From assembly GCA_015680685.1 (NCBI GenBank), contig MNCI01018161.1:708417-772416 (forward strand): a DNA stretch of 64,000 bases, given 5' to 3'. Both the position numbers and the translations under genes were made by a program. Source of the DNA: Gnetum montanum (Eukaryota; Streptophyta; Gnetopsida; Gnetales; Gnetaceae). Positions 1-10,380 of this stretch are shown one piece after another. Position 1 is the stretch's first letter. Each line of letters begins with the position of its first letter. The notes below the pieces were generated by a model. It made no database searches. It saw only the letters and a list, made by a program, of their open reading frames with translations, and was not told the origin of the DNA.

Positions 1-193
1 CAAAAAAATCACATACCTCAGACTTGCTTAACCATACACCGTGACACATACAAGAAAGCCTGGGAAGACAACGAACAATTAACCCCAAGTGTTTCTTGTG
101 GCGTTAAGGCATTTAGTCTGCGGAGTTCAACCGGATCGCGCGTGTACGCTCGTATTCGTATGGTGGAGTGTAGGGGTACCTCGCCACTCATCA
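1..193 (+). mobile_element. Family A (Athila-like) LTR, 3' end only, cut by window start
   Basis: This stretch matches the last 200 bases of the LTR that ends at 59469, including the block around GGAGTTCAACCGGATCGCGC and the closing GGGGTACC...CACTCATCA. The match stops at TCATCA, the family's LTR terminus. The bases that follow are not the family PBS (TTGGCACTATTG at 59470), so this is a 3' LTR or a solo LTR rather than an intact 5' LTR. It keeps CpG-rich stretches that are decayed in other copies, so it may be one of the younger copies. The rest lies before the window. Confidence 0.8.
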
Positions 194-204
194 GTTCCTA
201 TGGA

Positions 205-392
205 TCACTAGGGTAACCCTTTATGGACAACATTGTTGGTGCCCATAGAGTGCCAAGGTAGTCCTTTATGGATGGCTCCATCAGTGCTTGTGAAGCACTA
301 GGGAAGCCCTTTATGGGTTGCACCATTAGTGCCTGCAAATCGCTAGAGGAGCCCTTTATGGGTAGCACTATCAATTCTCTTTAGCATTGTCG
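205..392. repeat. 45-bp tandem repeat, four copies
   Basis: The core CCCTTTATGG recurs at 217, 262 (TCCTTTATGG), 307 and 352, exactly 45 bp apart, each preceded by a CACTAGGG/CGCTAGAG-like stretch. The period is a multiple of three, but no frame stays open through the four units, so coding is not supported. It begins directly after the LTR end at 193. Confidence 0.8.
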
Positions 393-689
393 ACACATGG
401 CAATAGTAGCCTAGTAACAGGACATGACACATGGTAGCTATAGAGTAGCAGGAAGCTCATGATGGAAGCAACATGGTGGAGTAGCAAGCAATAGCAGAGC
501 AATGAGTGGTGGAAAAGCATGGTAGTAGGACAAGATCAAGAGAGTAGCATGTGACAACAAAGGATAGTAGCCCTTGAAATAATGGTCGTGCTGCCTTCCC
601 TATCAGGTCACTATGATCCTTGTAATGCTTGCATGACATGTAGGGCTAGCGCAACCCCTACTAGCCTACATACCCTACATATTTTTTAC
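393..689. other. Unassigned sequence, no gene recognised
   Basis: Low-complexity purine-rich sequence with many GTAG/CATG words. A 60-codon minus-strand frame exists but shows no family motif and is probably chance. Confidence 0.5.
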
Positions 690-815
690 ACTTGTAGAGA
701 AGGAGGGGCCTAAGTTCGAACCCATGACCTCTCACTACATTAAATTTAAAATGAATAAAAGATTTTAAATTGATAGGGGAGGAGAGAGGCTTGGGTTTGA
801 ACCCATGACCTCCCA
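690..815 (-). repeat. Tandem duplication carrying a tRNA box-B-like palindrome
   Basis: Two related segments each hold AGG(C/G)...GTTTGAACCCATGACCTC or AAGTTCGAACCCATGACCTC, about 83 bp apart. Read on the minus strand, both give GAGGTCATGGGTTCGAAC-like sequence, which resembles the B box of a tRNA-derived promoter. No A box or poly-A/T tail at SINE spacing was found, so a SINE cannot be claimed. Confidence 0.4.
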
Positions 816-1490
816 CTCTCTCCTTATCTATTTTATTATGATTTATTTTTTAATTTGATAATTGTAATAATAATTTAATAAATTAATATTATGTTAATGC
901 ATGTATAATAAGAAAGTTTAAACATAAATATCTCCTAAACCATAAGTCCAATCGAGATGAAATTTGTATTGTTGGAATCATCTTGGTGAGTGCTATGTAT
1001 TGGAGATAGTATTAGGATTCAAAAATGATCTTGAAATTTTAGGAATGAAAAACACCAAAATAGCCTATTTTGTTGAATTGATATTTTTAGGCTACCATAT
1101 GGTAACTTGAGGTCTTCTAATTTTCTTGGATAACGAGTTTCAACAAAAAAAAATAATTTAGGTCATGGTTACTAACTTTTTGAAAGAAAATTAACAATGA
1201 ACTTGATTAATTAATATTTATAGTATTAATATGATTAAGATTTATCTAGACTAATGTATCCTTGTCTTACCAACATCTCTTACAATTGATGAATCTTGAT
1301 AAGACATAATTAGATCTTCATTAGTCAAGGATATTCATGAAAGAGTTCTTTTTGTTAGTGGGATATCTCAAAAATATGATGCATTCAATGATAATCATTG
1401 ATTTTCCCTATGTCATGGCTTCATGATTCATCATCAGATTCATATTGTAGTTAGCCCATGGTTCTGAATGGCCCTTAGATTGTGGTTTGC
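816..1490. other. AT-rich DNA, possible leader of a copia-type element
   Basis: No coding motif is visible. If the PBS at 1491 is read correctly, this would be the 5' untranslated leader and beyond of a minus-strand copia-type element, whose gag is not recognisable here. Confidence 0.3.
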
Positions 1491-1504
1491 TTTAATACCA
1501 ATTA
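1491..1504 (-). promoter_or_regulatory. Copia-type primer-binding site (decayed)
   Basis: On the minus strand this reads TGGTATTAAAGC, a one- or two-base decay of TGGTATCAGAGC. That motif is complementary to the 3' end of initiator methionine tRNA, the usual Ty1/copia primer in plants. It lies next to an LTR terminus at 1505, as a PBS should. Confidence 0.65.
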
Positions 1505-2076
1505 TGACATTGTATCCCTAGATGTCATGGAAAATGTCAAATATATGTTATATTAGAAATTATGCGTAAGAATATAGTATATCAAATGTCAAATATATGT
1601 AACATTTGACATTATGCATAAAGGAAATAATAGAGAAAGTGTAGAAAGAGAAAGAAAATAATGCTTTATTGATATGGAAGAGTATATCTAGATCATGCTC
1701 TAAGAGTGTTCCTTAGGATGTTCTTCCTTTGACATCTATGCTTTAGAGGCAATCCAACACTACCACCATGGTTAGGCATATTACTTGGCTAGAAGTGATG
1801 GCCAATCCACTTCCTATTCTACTTCACCTAGCTTCCATGACTTGCCTATACTAGCTTTGCCACTCCCATGCTAGTATGACCTATAAACCCAAGTATATTT
1901 GCCTTAGGTCAAATCCCTAAAGGTTACCTCAAGAGACATGTCAATTATTACAATGTACCCTTTTGAGTCTCAATTACAACTACCCTTTCTAGTCTTGTTA
2001 CAATAATAACAACACATTTTATGAAGAGGCAAGATTTTGTTATGCAGCAACATGATTTGGAAATGGTGATGTTACA
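1505..2076 (-). mobile_element. Copia-type LTR (5' LTR of a minus-strand element)
   Basis: On the minus strand the LTR starts TGTAACATCACC and ends CAATGTCA, giving TG...CA ends about 572 bp apart, with the PBS just beyond the 3' end. It contains a local duplication around GTCAAATATATGT at 1535-1600. On its other side lies a copia RNase H remnant that breaks off at about 2090. This element seems therefore to have landed in, or recombined with, an older copia copy. A partner LTR was not found in the window. Confidence 0.55.
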
Positions 2077-2092
2077 CATGAAATTATCCATC

Positions 2093-2275
2093 TCATTTGG
2101 TGTATCTGATTTCATGATCTGTTGTTCCTTTTACATGTCTAATTACATGAATGAGATCATTCATATGAGATTGTCTAGGTTCTTGCATGTATCTTGATAT
2201 AATAGAAGATATAAATTCTAGATTTTTGCTAATGTGACAAACAAATATAAGTGTCTTAATCATGATTCTATACAA
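2093..2275 (-). pseudogene. Copia RNase H, N-terminal remnant
   Basis: The translation includes SRYMQEPRQSHMNDLIHVIR followed by VKGT, which matches the copia motif in which SRFMQ.P...HW...KRILRYLKGT marks the RT/RNase H boundary. The domain's catalytic part should follow but is missing, replaced by the LTR ending at 2076. Confidence 0.8.
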
Positions 2276-2529
2276 AGTGGTATCAACTATGGCTATAATG
2301 TCTTTGTTCCTTAGATTTATGTTGTAAGGAAGATGAGTATTAGTGCTTTTTTTTATTTTGTATTTTTCTAGAATGGTTATTCCATATTTTATTTCATAAA
2401 TATTGATTTCCTCTTTGTCTTCATTAACTTATATTTCAAGAACATACTTTAGATCCCGTAGGTATTTCATTTCAAATTCATTATACATGTTTGTCTTGAA
2501 GTCCCCTATAAGTTCATCATTTATGATTC

Positions 2530-2900
2530 TAAAGATGAGATCATCTATATAGAAAGACATTATTATGAAATCCTTGTTTTCATGCTTATAGTATAGTGTT
2601 GGTTCAAAAATGTAAGATGAGGATCCTTTTTTTAGAAGATAGTCATTGATTCTATGGAATGAAGCTTTTGGAGCTTATTTTAGGCCATATAGGGGTTTCT
2701 TTAATTTGTAAACTTTGTCTTCCTTACCTTTGATGGTGGATGCTTCTAGTTGATAAAGAAACACTTCTTCATTGATACTCCCATTTAGGAAAGTTGAGCT
2801 TACATTCATTTGATGTAATTTGAGTTTACAATAAGCAGTAATTGAGAGAATGAGTTTGATGATTTTCAATCATGTTTCTAGAGGAAAAATCTATTTATAG
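2530..2900 (-). pseudogene. Copia reverse transcriptase remnant with YIDD
   Basis: The frame at 2675-2869 holds LHQMNVSSTFLNG and KVYKLKKPLYGLK, the copia RT signatures (usual forms HQMDV.TAFLNG and LKK.LYGLKQ). The catalytic aspartate before VSSTFLNG has become asparagine. On the same strand YIDD, the polymerase active-site box, sits at 2540-2551 in another frame, showing a frameshift between the two. Confidence 0.88.
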
Positions 2901-3405
2901 TCTATGTGCTTCTTTTTTTTAACCTACTTGTAACTAGTCTTGCTTTATGTTTTATGACTTCTTATTTTTCATTAAATTTGATCTTGTACAACCATTTACA
3001 ACCAATTACCATATTTAGTTTTAGTTTATCCACTAATTCCCATCTTTTATTTTTCATGATGGCTTCATATTTACTACCCATATCTTCTTTCCATGTATTT
3101 GTTCTTAAGGCTTTTTCTACATTTTTTCATTCAAGAGAGGGAGTTAAGTATACTATGTTGTTGATGGCATTAGATCTAGTTGCTCTTCTCTCAAAGTTAT
3201 TATCCAACATTTTCTCTTAAGGTTAATTTATTTGTACCCATGGTTTAAGATTATTTTGTAATTTTGTCTTTTCATTTCAATTCTAAAAATCTTTCATCTC
3301 CAAATGAGTACCAATTTTTCTCTATGGGATCATAGTAAGTGTATCCAATTGTCTTGGAATTGTATCATAGAAAAATGCATTTCTTTCTTATGTTGTCCAA
3401 TATAT

Positions 3406-3640
3406 TTATGAATTTATTTTGAATTTTACATAACAATGACATGAAAATGTTCTTATGTGTTTTAAATTTGGAATATTTCTATAGAAGAGTTCATAGGAGG
3501 ACTTTTCTTTGTTGTTACTATTATTTACTCTATCAGTAATATAGGTTGCTACATTCATAGTTATGTTCCAAAAATTGCTAGAGATTTGAGTATTTTTAAG
3601 AAGACATCTCATCATGTCTTGTTAAATTTTGTTTTTCCTT
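3406..3640 (-). pseudogene. Copia integrase, C-terminal part of core
   Basis: The frame contains SSNFWNITMNVATYITDRVN and later SYELFYRNIPNLKHIRTFSC. These correspond to the copia integrase stretch where FWAEA...YI.NR and TPYE...G.KP...LR.FGC occur. Catalytic residues lie upstream (higher coordinates) and are not recognisable. Confidence 0.8.
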
Positions 3641-4599
3641 TATATAATTCCATTTGATTGTGGAATAAATCCACATGTAGCTTTCTGATAGATGCGTTGA
3701 TGTGCATTAAAATTTTTAAATTCTTGATTGATGAACTCTCCTTGCCTATATGATCTAATGGCTTTGATGGATAGGCCCATAGTTTTTTTCATGATAATGT
3801 ACAATCTTTCAATTTGATTATTTCCTTAGCATTATTCTTCATGTTTTATGTCTAGGTATATCTTGAGAAATCATCTACCATAGCAAGTGTATAATTGGCT
3901 TCTCCTATAAAGGTGATAGGCATAGGTTTAATGATATCCATATGGAGAAGTTCAAGATGGATTTCTTTTTTTTTTTGCATAGTTTTTGTATGAGGACTTT
4001 TGATTTTCTTTCCTTAAATTCATATTTCACATTTTTATTTGGGAGCATCTCTGATTTGAATTTTTATTGCTTTCTTTAACTTTGTCACTTTTTCTTGTTT
4101 GTTATAAGAGGTGTGTCCCAATCATTTATGCCAAATTTTACCTTCTTTATTTGTTGTTTGATTCTTGAAAATACTTTGAAAGGGATATTTATGTATTCCT
4201 TTTTCTGAGGTAGTAACCTCAACAATGGTTTTTTTATTACCTTGGATGAGATTTCCTCTTAGATCAAAGTGATTGCAATTTATGTAATAGATTCTATTAT
4301 TTTAGGCTTTTTTTCTAATGATTTCTTTGTTTTTCTTCTTAATAATGCACTAGTCATCTTTAAAGCCAATTTTGATTCCTTTCTTGCCCATTTTCCCTAC
4401 TTGGATGAGAGTATTTGAGAGATTTGATATATCAAAGATATTAGCAATGCCTATAATCTTATCGTTTCATAATTTGATAATGCAGTTTTTAGCATCTATC
4501 TTAAGGTGGTTGTTATCTTCAATTTTTTTTATTTGTATTGAAGAAGTTAAGACTTGTATGGTTTCATATGATTTGAGCATTACCTTTCTATAATCTAAA

Positions 4600-5490
4600 A
4601 ATTTTGCTTGATTATTTTCATAGAAATAAGATCTTTGATCTTATCTTGATGATCTTCATGATTTGATATCATTGCTCCTTTATATTTACCTTGGAGTTGA
4701 AGAGCATCAAGTCTAGATTTTTAATAGCATACTTCTATAGTATGGCCTATTTTATTACAAATCTTGCATAGAGGAATTTAAACATTTCTCTGTCCTTGTG
4801 AGTTCTATCTTCCTCTTATAAAAGTTCTACCTCTATTATCTACTTGTAGTGTCTCTAATTTGTATAAGTTTCTTTGGTCTTGAGAATAGCTTCTATTGAA
4901 TCTTTCTCTTCCTCTACTAGTTGTAAAGAATTATTCTTGATTTTTTTTAGTTATCAAATTTTTAAGTTTTTTGATTGGAGGAACTAGATCATCCATAGTA
5001 ACTTGCTTGAATTCTTTATTTTTAAGAAAATTCATCATCATTTTTTGATATTTAGAATCATAGTAAAAAGATAACACAATTTTCTATACTTTTTATTATT
5101 GAGTAAAGTCACATTCAAATTCAATAATGTTTTTTATGCTAGTATACATCTTTGTAAAAAAATATTTAATGTCTTCATCTCTTCTAGTTTTTAATTTGTC
5201 AAATTGAATTTTGTACAATAGTTATTTTCTATGTTGATTCTTAGTATTCCTTAGATAATTTGATCATAATTTTTTCAATACTTATATAGAAGTCTTTAAT
5301 GAGTATAATCTTATAGCTAATTTTTCTGATACATTGAAAATAATGATCATTCTTGCATGGAAATATTTTCTCTTCCACATTTCTTCTTCTAGGAGCTCTT
5401 GAATAAAAGGATCTTTTTTGTTTTCATTTTCTTCTTTTAACCCTTTGTGATGTTTCTAGCTTCAAGATCAATGGTAATCAAGCTACATTC
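4600..5490 (-). pseudogene. gag: Copia gag remnant with CCHC zinc knuckle
   Basis: At 4727-4769 the minus strand encodes CKICNKIGHTIEVC, an exact C-X2-C-X4-H-X4-C knuckle of copia gag. Further upstream, near 5400-5480, charged helical gag sequence can be read (including EARNITKGLKEEN), which probably marks the gag N-terminus. Stops and frameshifts separate the pieces. Confidence 0.75.
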
Positions 5491-5639
5491 AGGATATTAA
5501 GGCTATATGGTAGAATGGTTTTGTGCTTAAGGCTTAGATATTCAAGGTTAACTTGGTCTAACAACATCATGAGAAGGGCCCATTTAGGCTATGCTCCATT
5601 ATCCTCCTAACTTAATCCTCCATGTTAACATAAGCACAT

Positions 5640-5890
5640 CAAGTTGCACCTATAGGATAAATTTGTCAAACAATGTTGAAATAATAAAAAGCATTGTAAT
5701 AATGGGGCAATATGAGGTCAAAGAAAAGTAAAAATATGCTAAATAAGACAAGGTAGGATTACAATAAAGCAAAGCAAGGTAAAACTTAGTAAAACAAGGT
5801 GAAAATAAGGTAAAACTAAGTAAAAATAGAGTTAAAGCAAGATAAAACATGGTAATTAAGGTGGAACAAGGTTAAATAAGCAAGTTCAAA
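5640..5890. repeat. AAGGTAAAA-type short tandem repeat tract
   Basis: Irregular repeats of AAGGTAAAACTAAGTAAAA-like units of about 15-25 bp. A minus-strand 66-codon frame rich in Leu, Phe and Ser here is an artefact of the low-complexity tract. Confidence 0.6.
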
Positions 5891-6260
5891 GTAGTATTAG
5901 ATTTAATATATATTTAATATAATTTTTAGTCATTTTGTATTAGAGATAGAAAAAAGTTTAATAAAATGGGCTACAAATTATCAAAATTAGGTGAAAATAG
6001 ACTATAAATTATCAAAATTAAGGAAAAAAAGGATTTAAGTTGTTAAATTAATGAGTTTCCATGGTCAAATTAGTTTGTAAAAGTTATCAAATTACTATAT
6101 CCTAGTGTGTAGAGGCCATGGTTGGTTTCAAGTCCAAGTTCGATGTATTTAATTAATTTCCTTACCAATTTTCTCATATGTAGAGTGTGGAAAGGAAAAT
6201 AAAGAATTATTTATTTTATTTCCAATTTTTAAGGTTTGAAAAAGGAAATTAGTAGTTTTT
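5891..6260. other. AT-rich DNA, nothing recognised
   Basis: A short local duplication (CTACAAATTATCAAAATTA and CTATAAATTATCAAAATTA, near 5970 and 6002) is the only structure seen. No coding motif. Confidence 0.5.
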
Positions 6261-6392
6261 TTTTCTCATTTGCTATGTATCACATGGAATTTGAAAATAC
6301 TATATAGAATATTGAATTTAATATTTAGCTTATGGAACCAAAAATAGAAATTTCCATATGTCATATGTTATTCATATAGTGACTAGCATATG

Positions 6393-7274
6393 TGATGAGC
6401 AGCAAGGTACCCCAACACTCAACCATATGAATACGAGCATGTACATGCGATCCGATTGAAATCCACAGATGGACTAGTTGTGGCACCTAGATAGTTCTAG
6501 GTTGATTACAGTTCACTGTCTTCCCACTTGGACTAGTATTTGCTTTGTCATGTATAGTTTAGTCCAAAGTGAGATGTATGATGTGATTTCTAACACTAGG
6601 CTACTCCTAGAGACAATGAGAAATAATCTTGATTAAGCTAATAAAAAATATGAAGTAAAATCTAAACTAGCCTAAGTGTGATGAGTATCCATCCTTAATC
6701 ATTCGTATGTAGCTTGGACTTCATGTACTACTTTTTGGATAACCAAATGCACATTACTCAAACACTACTAGATACGATCCTGGGTTACCAAGTAGTTACA
6801 CTTAAATGTTTGTGCTTAATATGTACTCATTCTACGTTAATAACAGGAAGTGTAAATGATAGTAAAGGAAATATTAATTGGAAAGACAAAAATAAATAAT
6901 TAATAATTAAAGTAAATAAGAGCTAAGTGAATGCTACAATGATGGATTAATCTTGATCTTTATTGCTGATCATGTGCATGTCCAAGTACATCACACTTGA
7001 ACAAAGGTTTTGTACAATTACAAGGATCACACTGTAGGCATGCACTTGGGAAAAGGAATTGAAAATTAACTAAAAAATAACAAAAAGTATCCCCCTAAAA
7101 CCTTACTAGAATGACTTCCCTTCCCATGCACCTAAGTGCTATATTTATAGGCCAGCATAGGAATCACAATATCATGTATATGATATCATATCTAGGCTGA
7201 GATATCGAGTACCCAATATCTTGTACTCGATATCACATACTTGATATCGGGGCCTAGAAAATTGTGATTCATCA
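6393..7274 (-). mobile_element. Family A solo LTR with 5-bp target duplication
   Basis: The LTR runs from TGATGAGCAGC to GATTCATCA in plus coordinates (882 bp) and is the reverse complement of the family A LTR. It is flanked by ATATG at 6388-6392 and ATATG at 7275-7279, a perfect target-site duplication. No internal sequence remains, so it is the product of LTR-LTR recombination. The U3 TATA box (TATAAATA on minus) is at 7142-7149, with the GATATC-rich upstream region at 7165-7250. Confidence 0.92.
7201..7234. promoter_or_regulatory. Perfect inverted repeat in U3 of the solo LTR
   Basis: GATATCGAGTAC at 7201-7212 and its exact reverse complement GTACTCGATATC at 7223-7234 are separated by ten bases. 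It lies upstream of the TATA box in LTR sense. Related GATATC/ATATTG units occur at the same place in the LTRs of E3, E4 and E5. It could be a transcription-factor site cluster; this is inference. Confidence 0.7.
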
Positions 7275-7590
7275 ATATGTTATGAATTTTTAATAAATAA
7301 AATAAAAATAAAGTAATTTTCATATGTCCATATGCTACATAGTGTATGGAATTTGATTTTTTTTCATATGAACTCAAGAATGAAAATTTCCATGTGTCAT
7401 ATGCTATTCATATTTCCATGTGTCATATGCTATCCATATATTGGCTCATGTATGAACTTGGATTTTTAGCATATGACATTAGAATAGAGCAATTTTTATA
7501 TGTGCCTTTATGTTGACTAGCTTATAAAATTTGATTTCTAGCCTTAGACATGAAAAATAGAAATTTCCATGGCGCTTAAAAGTTGTAATG

Positions 7591-8930
7591 TTTGGGGTTG
7601 AGGTAGGCTTAAAGTTTTGCTATTTATCTACAGCTTCCTCTAGGACACCTCTACAGTAGGTGGCTAGCAATGCAGGAGGAAGCAAGTGTGGTAGGGAGGG
7701 GCATAGTGAATAGTAGTAGCTTAGTGGAAAGTGGGTGAGGTATGATGGCAAAGGGATGGTGTGGCACACACTAGGGTTTCTATGACATGAAGGTGCAAAA
7801 GGTAGTGTAGAGTAAGAGAAAGTGATAGATCACGGTAGTTAGGGAATCTTTCTAGGGCCTACACAATTCTAAATGGTGAGGTGGAAAAGAGGGTTTTTTA
7901 CTTTGGGTTAGTAGGGGATCCCAAGAGGCATGGACCATGAAAGGCCTTATGATTTGTGCATTTTTTATAGGGGCATTGACGACCTCTATTGTGAGGTTGT
8001 GACAATGCAGAAGGAAGGGATGAGAATAGGCATGGTATGTATGGTAGGTCTCACTGTAGGTAATGACACCACATGGGGCACACCATGACTATAGTTGGTA
8101 CTGTGACATAGGCCTTTGTAGTGGTAGGAAAACAGGGTTCTCTACCACATGGGGGTTTGAGTGGTTTTGGTGTGGAGTAGGGTACTAATCCATGGTTGTA
8201 GGGCCATGGACAGATAACATGGAGTCACTGTAGTTCCAAATAGGGGATCTTGAGAATCTGTTGATGTTTGCAGTGTCAAATCCAATGATTAGTTTCTATG
8301 ACATATCAGAGAAAAAGATGCATGTGGAACATGCTGATGATAGTAGACACATGCATCTGAGCAATGGGAAGTAAGGATAGGCAAGCAGCCCATTGCAGAC
8401 ACACATGGGTGAAGAGGCGGCAAGTGGCCAAGCATGAGGGAGGAATGCAAAATGGTATAGTGCAGTGCTGAGGGTGGTAGAGCTATAGAAGTGCATGTAG
8501 TTGGTGATGATTTAATTGATGAGCTTGCTCTTCCTACCATGTCTTGATTTTTTTTATTATTGATCATGTTATTTTGCTAAGAGGCCAACATGTCTAGTGT
8601 GATGGAGGATGAAAGGGAAGTGAAGTTTGTTACCATACCACATCATGCCATGACATGTCATGTAACTCCATAACGTGCCACATCACATGACTTCACTAGT
8701 CTCCTTAGCAATATCTAGGGGTGCATTAGCTATGACCTAGAAAAAAAATGGATGGTAGGTAGGTAGCAATGATGCTACTTAATGTGCAACTTGAGCATGC
8801 AGATGGTGAAGTGTGTTGTTTACGATGATACTGAACTTCAAGTTCCTAGTGGGCATGGCCAAGCTTGACACCATGCACGTGTTAGTGGAGCAAGGCTTCA
8901 ACCTACCACTGGATTTTTTTTTGATGCCCA
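7591..8930. other. G-rich, then mixed DNA with no recognised gene
   Basis: 7600-8570 is unusually G-rich on the plus strand (many GTGG and AGGG words). Overlapping frames at 8289-8567 show no family motif. By position this could be the 3' end (extra gene plus LTR) of the minus-strand family B copy B1, but I could not match it to element N. Confidence 0.35.
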
Positions 8931-9115
8931 AATGTGATAGCCTAGCTAATGCCATAGGATGTGCCACACCTACCCAACAGGTGTGTCGAACACATTGTGA
9001 AATGCAACATCCTAGCCTAGCCAATGCCATGGGATGTGCCACACCTACCCAGTGGATGTGCTCAACAAACCATTAAATGCAATAGCCTAGCCAACACCAT
9101 GTCATATGCTACACC
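8931..9115 (+). repeat. 70-75-bp tandem repeat, three copies
   Basis: CCTAGCYAATGCCATRGGATG or a decayed form recurs at 8941, 9016 and 9086. The first two units are open in one plus frame (8813-9076, 87 codons) that reads SLANAxGCATPTQ twice. No protein family is recognised and the third unit is broken. Confidence 0.65.
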
Positions 9116-9719
9116 TGACCAGAAAGTCTGCCTAGCATACTATTTCTAGATTCACAAGGGTAATACTATCACCACCTACATCATTTTCTTGGTGCAAGCA
9201 TGGCCACCATGTTTTGCAAGGCTTGCCCCAATGCATTCCCCTTCTGCATAGCTATGCTATGTTTGCCCTCCACTTCCTTGTATCATCTCATGTTTTGCCA
9301 TGCCTCTCGTCATGCTCATGTGCATCATCATTAAGATGATGAGTAGTAGCAGTTGGCACCAACACCTCTGACTCCACCTACATACAAGAGAAAAGAGGTA
9401 GAGGAAATAGAGAAATAGAGAAAATATAGGAAAAAAGAGGTAGAGAAAATGCACACAATGAGTTCTAATTTGTAACAGAATGACATCATAAGATGAGGTA
9501 ATCTTAACTCCAAACATAGATAGAAAGTTCCATAAAAGGAAAGAGAAAGGAATTGGGTAAGTGGTAGAGAAATAGAGGAGGGATGAGTGATTCCATTTTT
9601 AGTTATCTTGTTACCTCGTCGGGTAGTCTGGCTTGGTTATCATCATCTTCTTTAAAATTATCTCAGCCAATTAATATATATATATATATATATCTAAGCT
9701 AGTAGTTTGTTGTTTTGGC
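9116..9719. other. Unassigned DNA with an AT microsatellite
   Basis: A (TA)n run of about 19 bases lies at 9675-9693. A charged stretch (KRKEVEEIEK-like, plus strand, near 9390-9460) is low-complexity purine sequence. Nothing else is recognised. Confidence 0.5.
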
Positions 9720-10376
9720 TACTTTACTATAGTTGTTATTTTGTTATGGCTACCATAGCCTTGGGGACTATGTATTGTTATTATTTTATGATCATATTTC
9801 TTATAGGGCTTGGTAATGTTTTGCTTAGTTCATGATGTTGATGCCACTAAAGGTGAGACTTGTATAACAAAAGGCTTCTTAGGGGCAATTGGTGGTGGCA
9901 CCTGTATGATGAATGGTTCTCTAAGCCTTAGGCTTTAGGACCATTCTAGTATCTTACCAACAAATGATTTCCTAGTAGGAGTAGACCTTGTGGATGTTGT
10001 AAATGAGGCTATAGTCTAAGAATTATTATTAGTGCTTAGAGAGTTTGGTTTGTTCAACATCAACTTCCTATGGTTGGTCATCTTCTAAAGATCATCCTTC
10101 AATGTTAGGCAAATTAGTATCATGACTAGCTAGTTGATGATAATGGTAGAACCTATCAAGCCTAAATTACTTTGGTAGTTTTGAATCATCTTCCATTGCC
10201 ATCGTTGGATCTCTTGATATGTCACAAAGATGATCATGTGTTTTGCGAGCTTCCATAGATAATTATTTATGTTAAATTTAATTATCTCTAAGAAAATATT
10301 CTAGGAGCTTAGAGGACTTCATAGGCAGCCTAGTGTATTTAGACCTATCTTTATGATTGAAATTTGATCTTGGCTA
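9720..10376 (-). pseudogene. gag: Family B gag, C-terminal part of B1
   Basis: The minus strand reads KDRSKYTRLP, then DSKLPK.FRLDRFYHYHQL and EPFIIQVPPPIAP. These align in order with KDRSKYTTLP, FLRSFKLNRFCEYH and APFIIRVPKPPTAP of the gag of element N (30983-31690). The gag zinc-finger Cys has decayed to Tyr. This piece is the continuation of the gag at 14196-15450; the two are separated by element D. Confidence 0.8.
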
Positions 10377-10380
10377 ATTA

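Larger units (their letters stand above)
2077..5500 (-). pseudogene. Decayed Ty1/copia gag-pol, minus strand
   Basis: Fragments in copia order run from high to low coordinates: gag start near 5480, CCHC knuckle at 4727-4769, integrase C-terminal region at 3406-3640, reverse transcriptase at 2530-2900 and the start of RNase H at 2093-2275. Integrase before RT is the Ty1/copia arrangement. The frame is broken by many stops and shifts and RNase H is truncated at about 2090, so no function is expected. No LTR that clearly belongs to this copy was seen at either end. Confidence 0.85.
6261..7590. repeat. Degenerate minisatellite, interrupted by a solo LTR
   Basis: Units built on (G)AAATTTCCATRTGTCATATG, a middle with TTCATATRKTGACTAGCATATG, and GAATTTGATTT recur on both sides of the LTR at 6393-7274. 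Examples lie near 6345, 7383, 7413 and 7558. Unit length is roughly 70-100 bp and the copies are much diverged. The array existed before the LTR landed, because one unit is split by it. Confidence 0.65.

Noticed and set aside
205-392. CRISPR-like array (45-bp period)
   Set aside because: The whole unit repeats, with no repeat/spacer division; plant DNA context.
690-815. tRNA gene or SINE suggested by GGTTCGAAC
   Set aside because: No cloverleaf, no A box at the right distance and no tail; only the B-box-like palindrome is present.
5650-5850. Leu/Phe/Ser-rich 66-codon frame like a membrane protein
   Set aside because: It is the translation of an AAGGTAAAA repeat tract; composition follows the repeat.
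9257-9517. Minus-strand frame of 86 codons rich in Phe and Leu
   Set aside because: Complement of a purine-rich GAGGTAGAGAAA tract; no homologue pattern seen.
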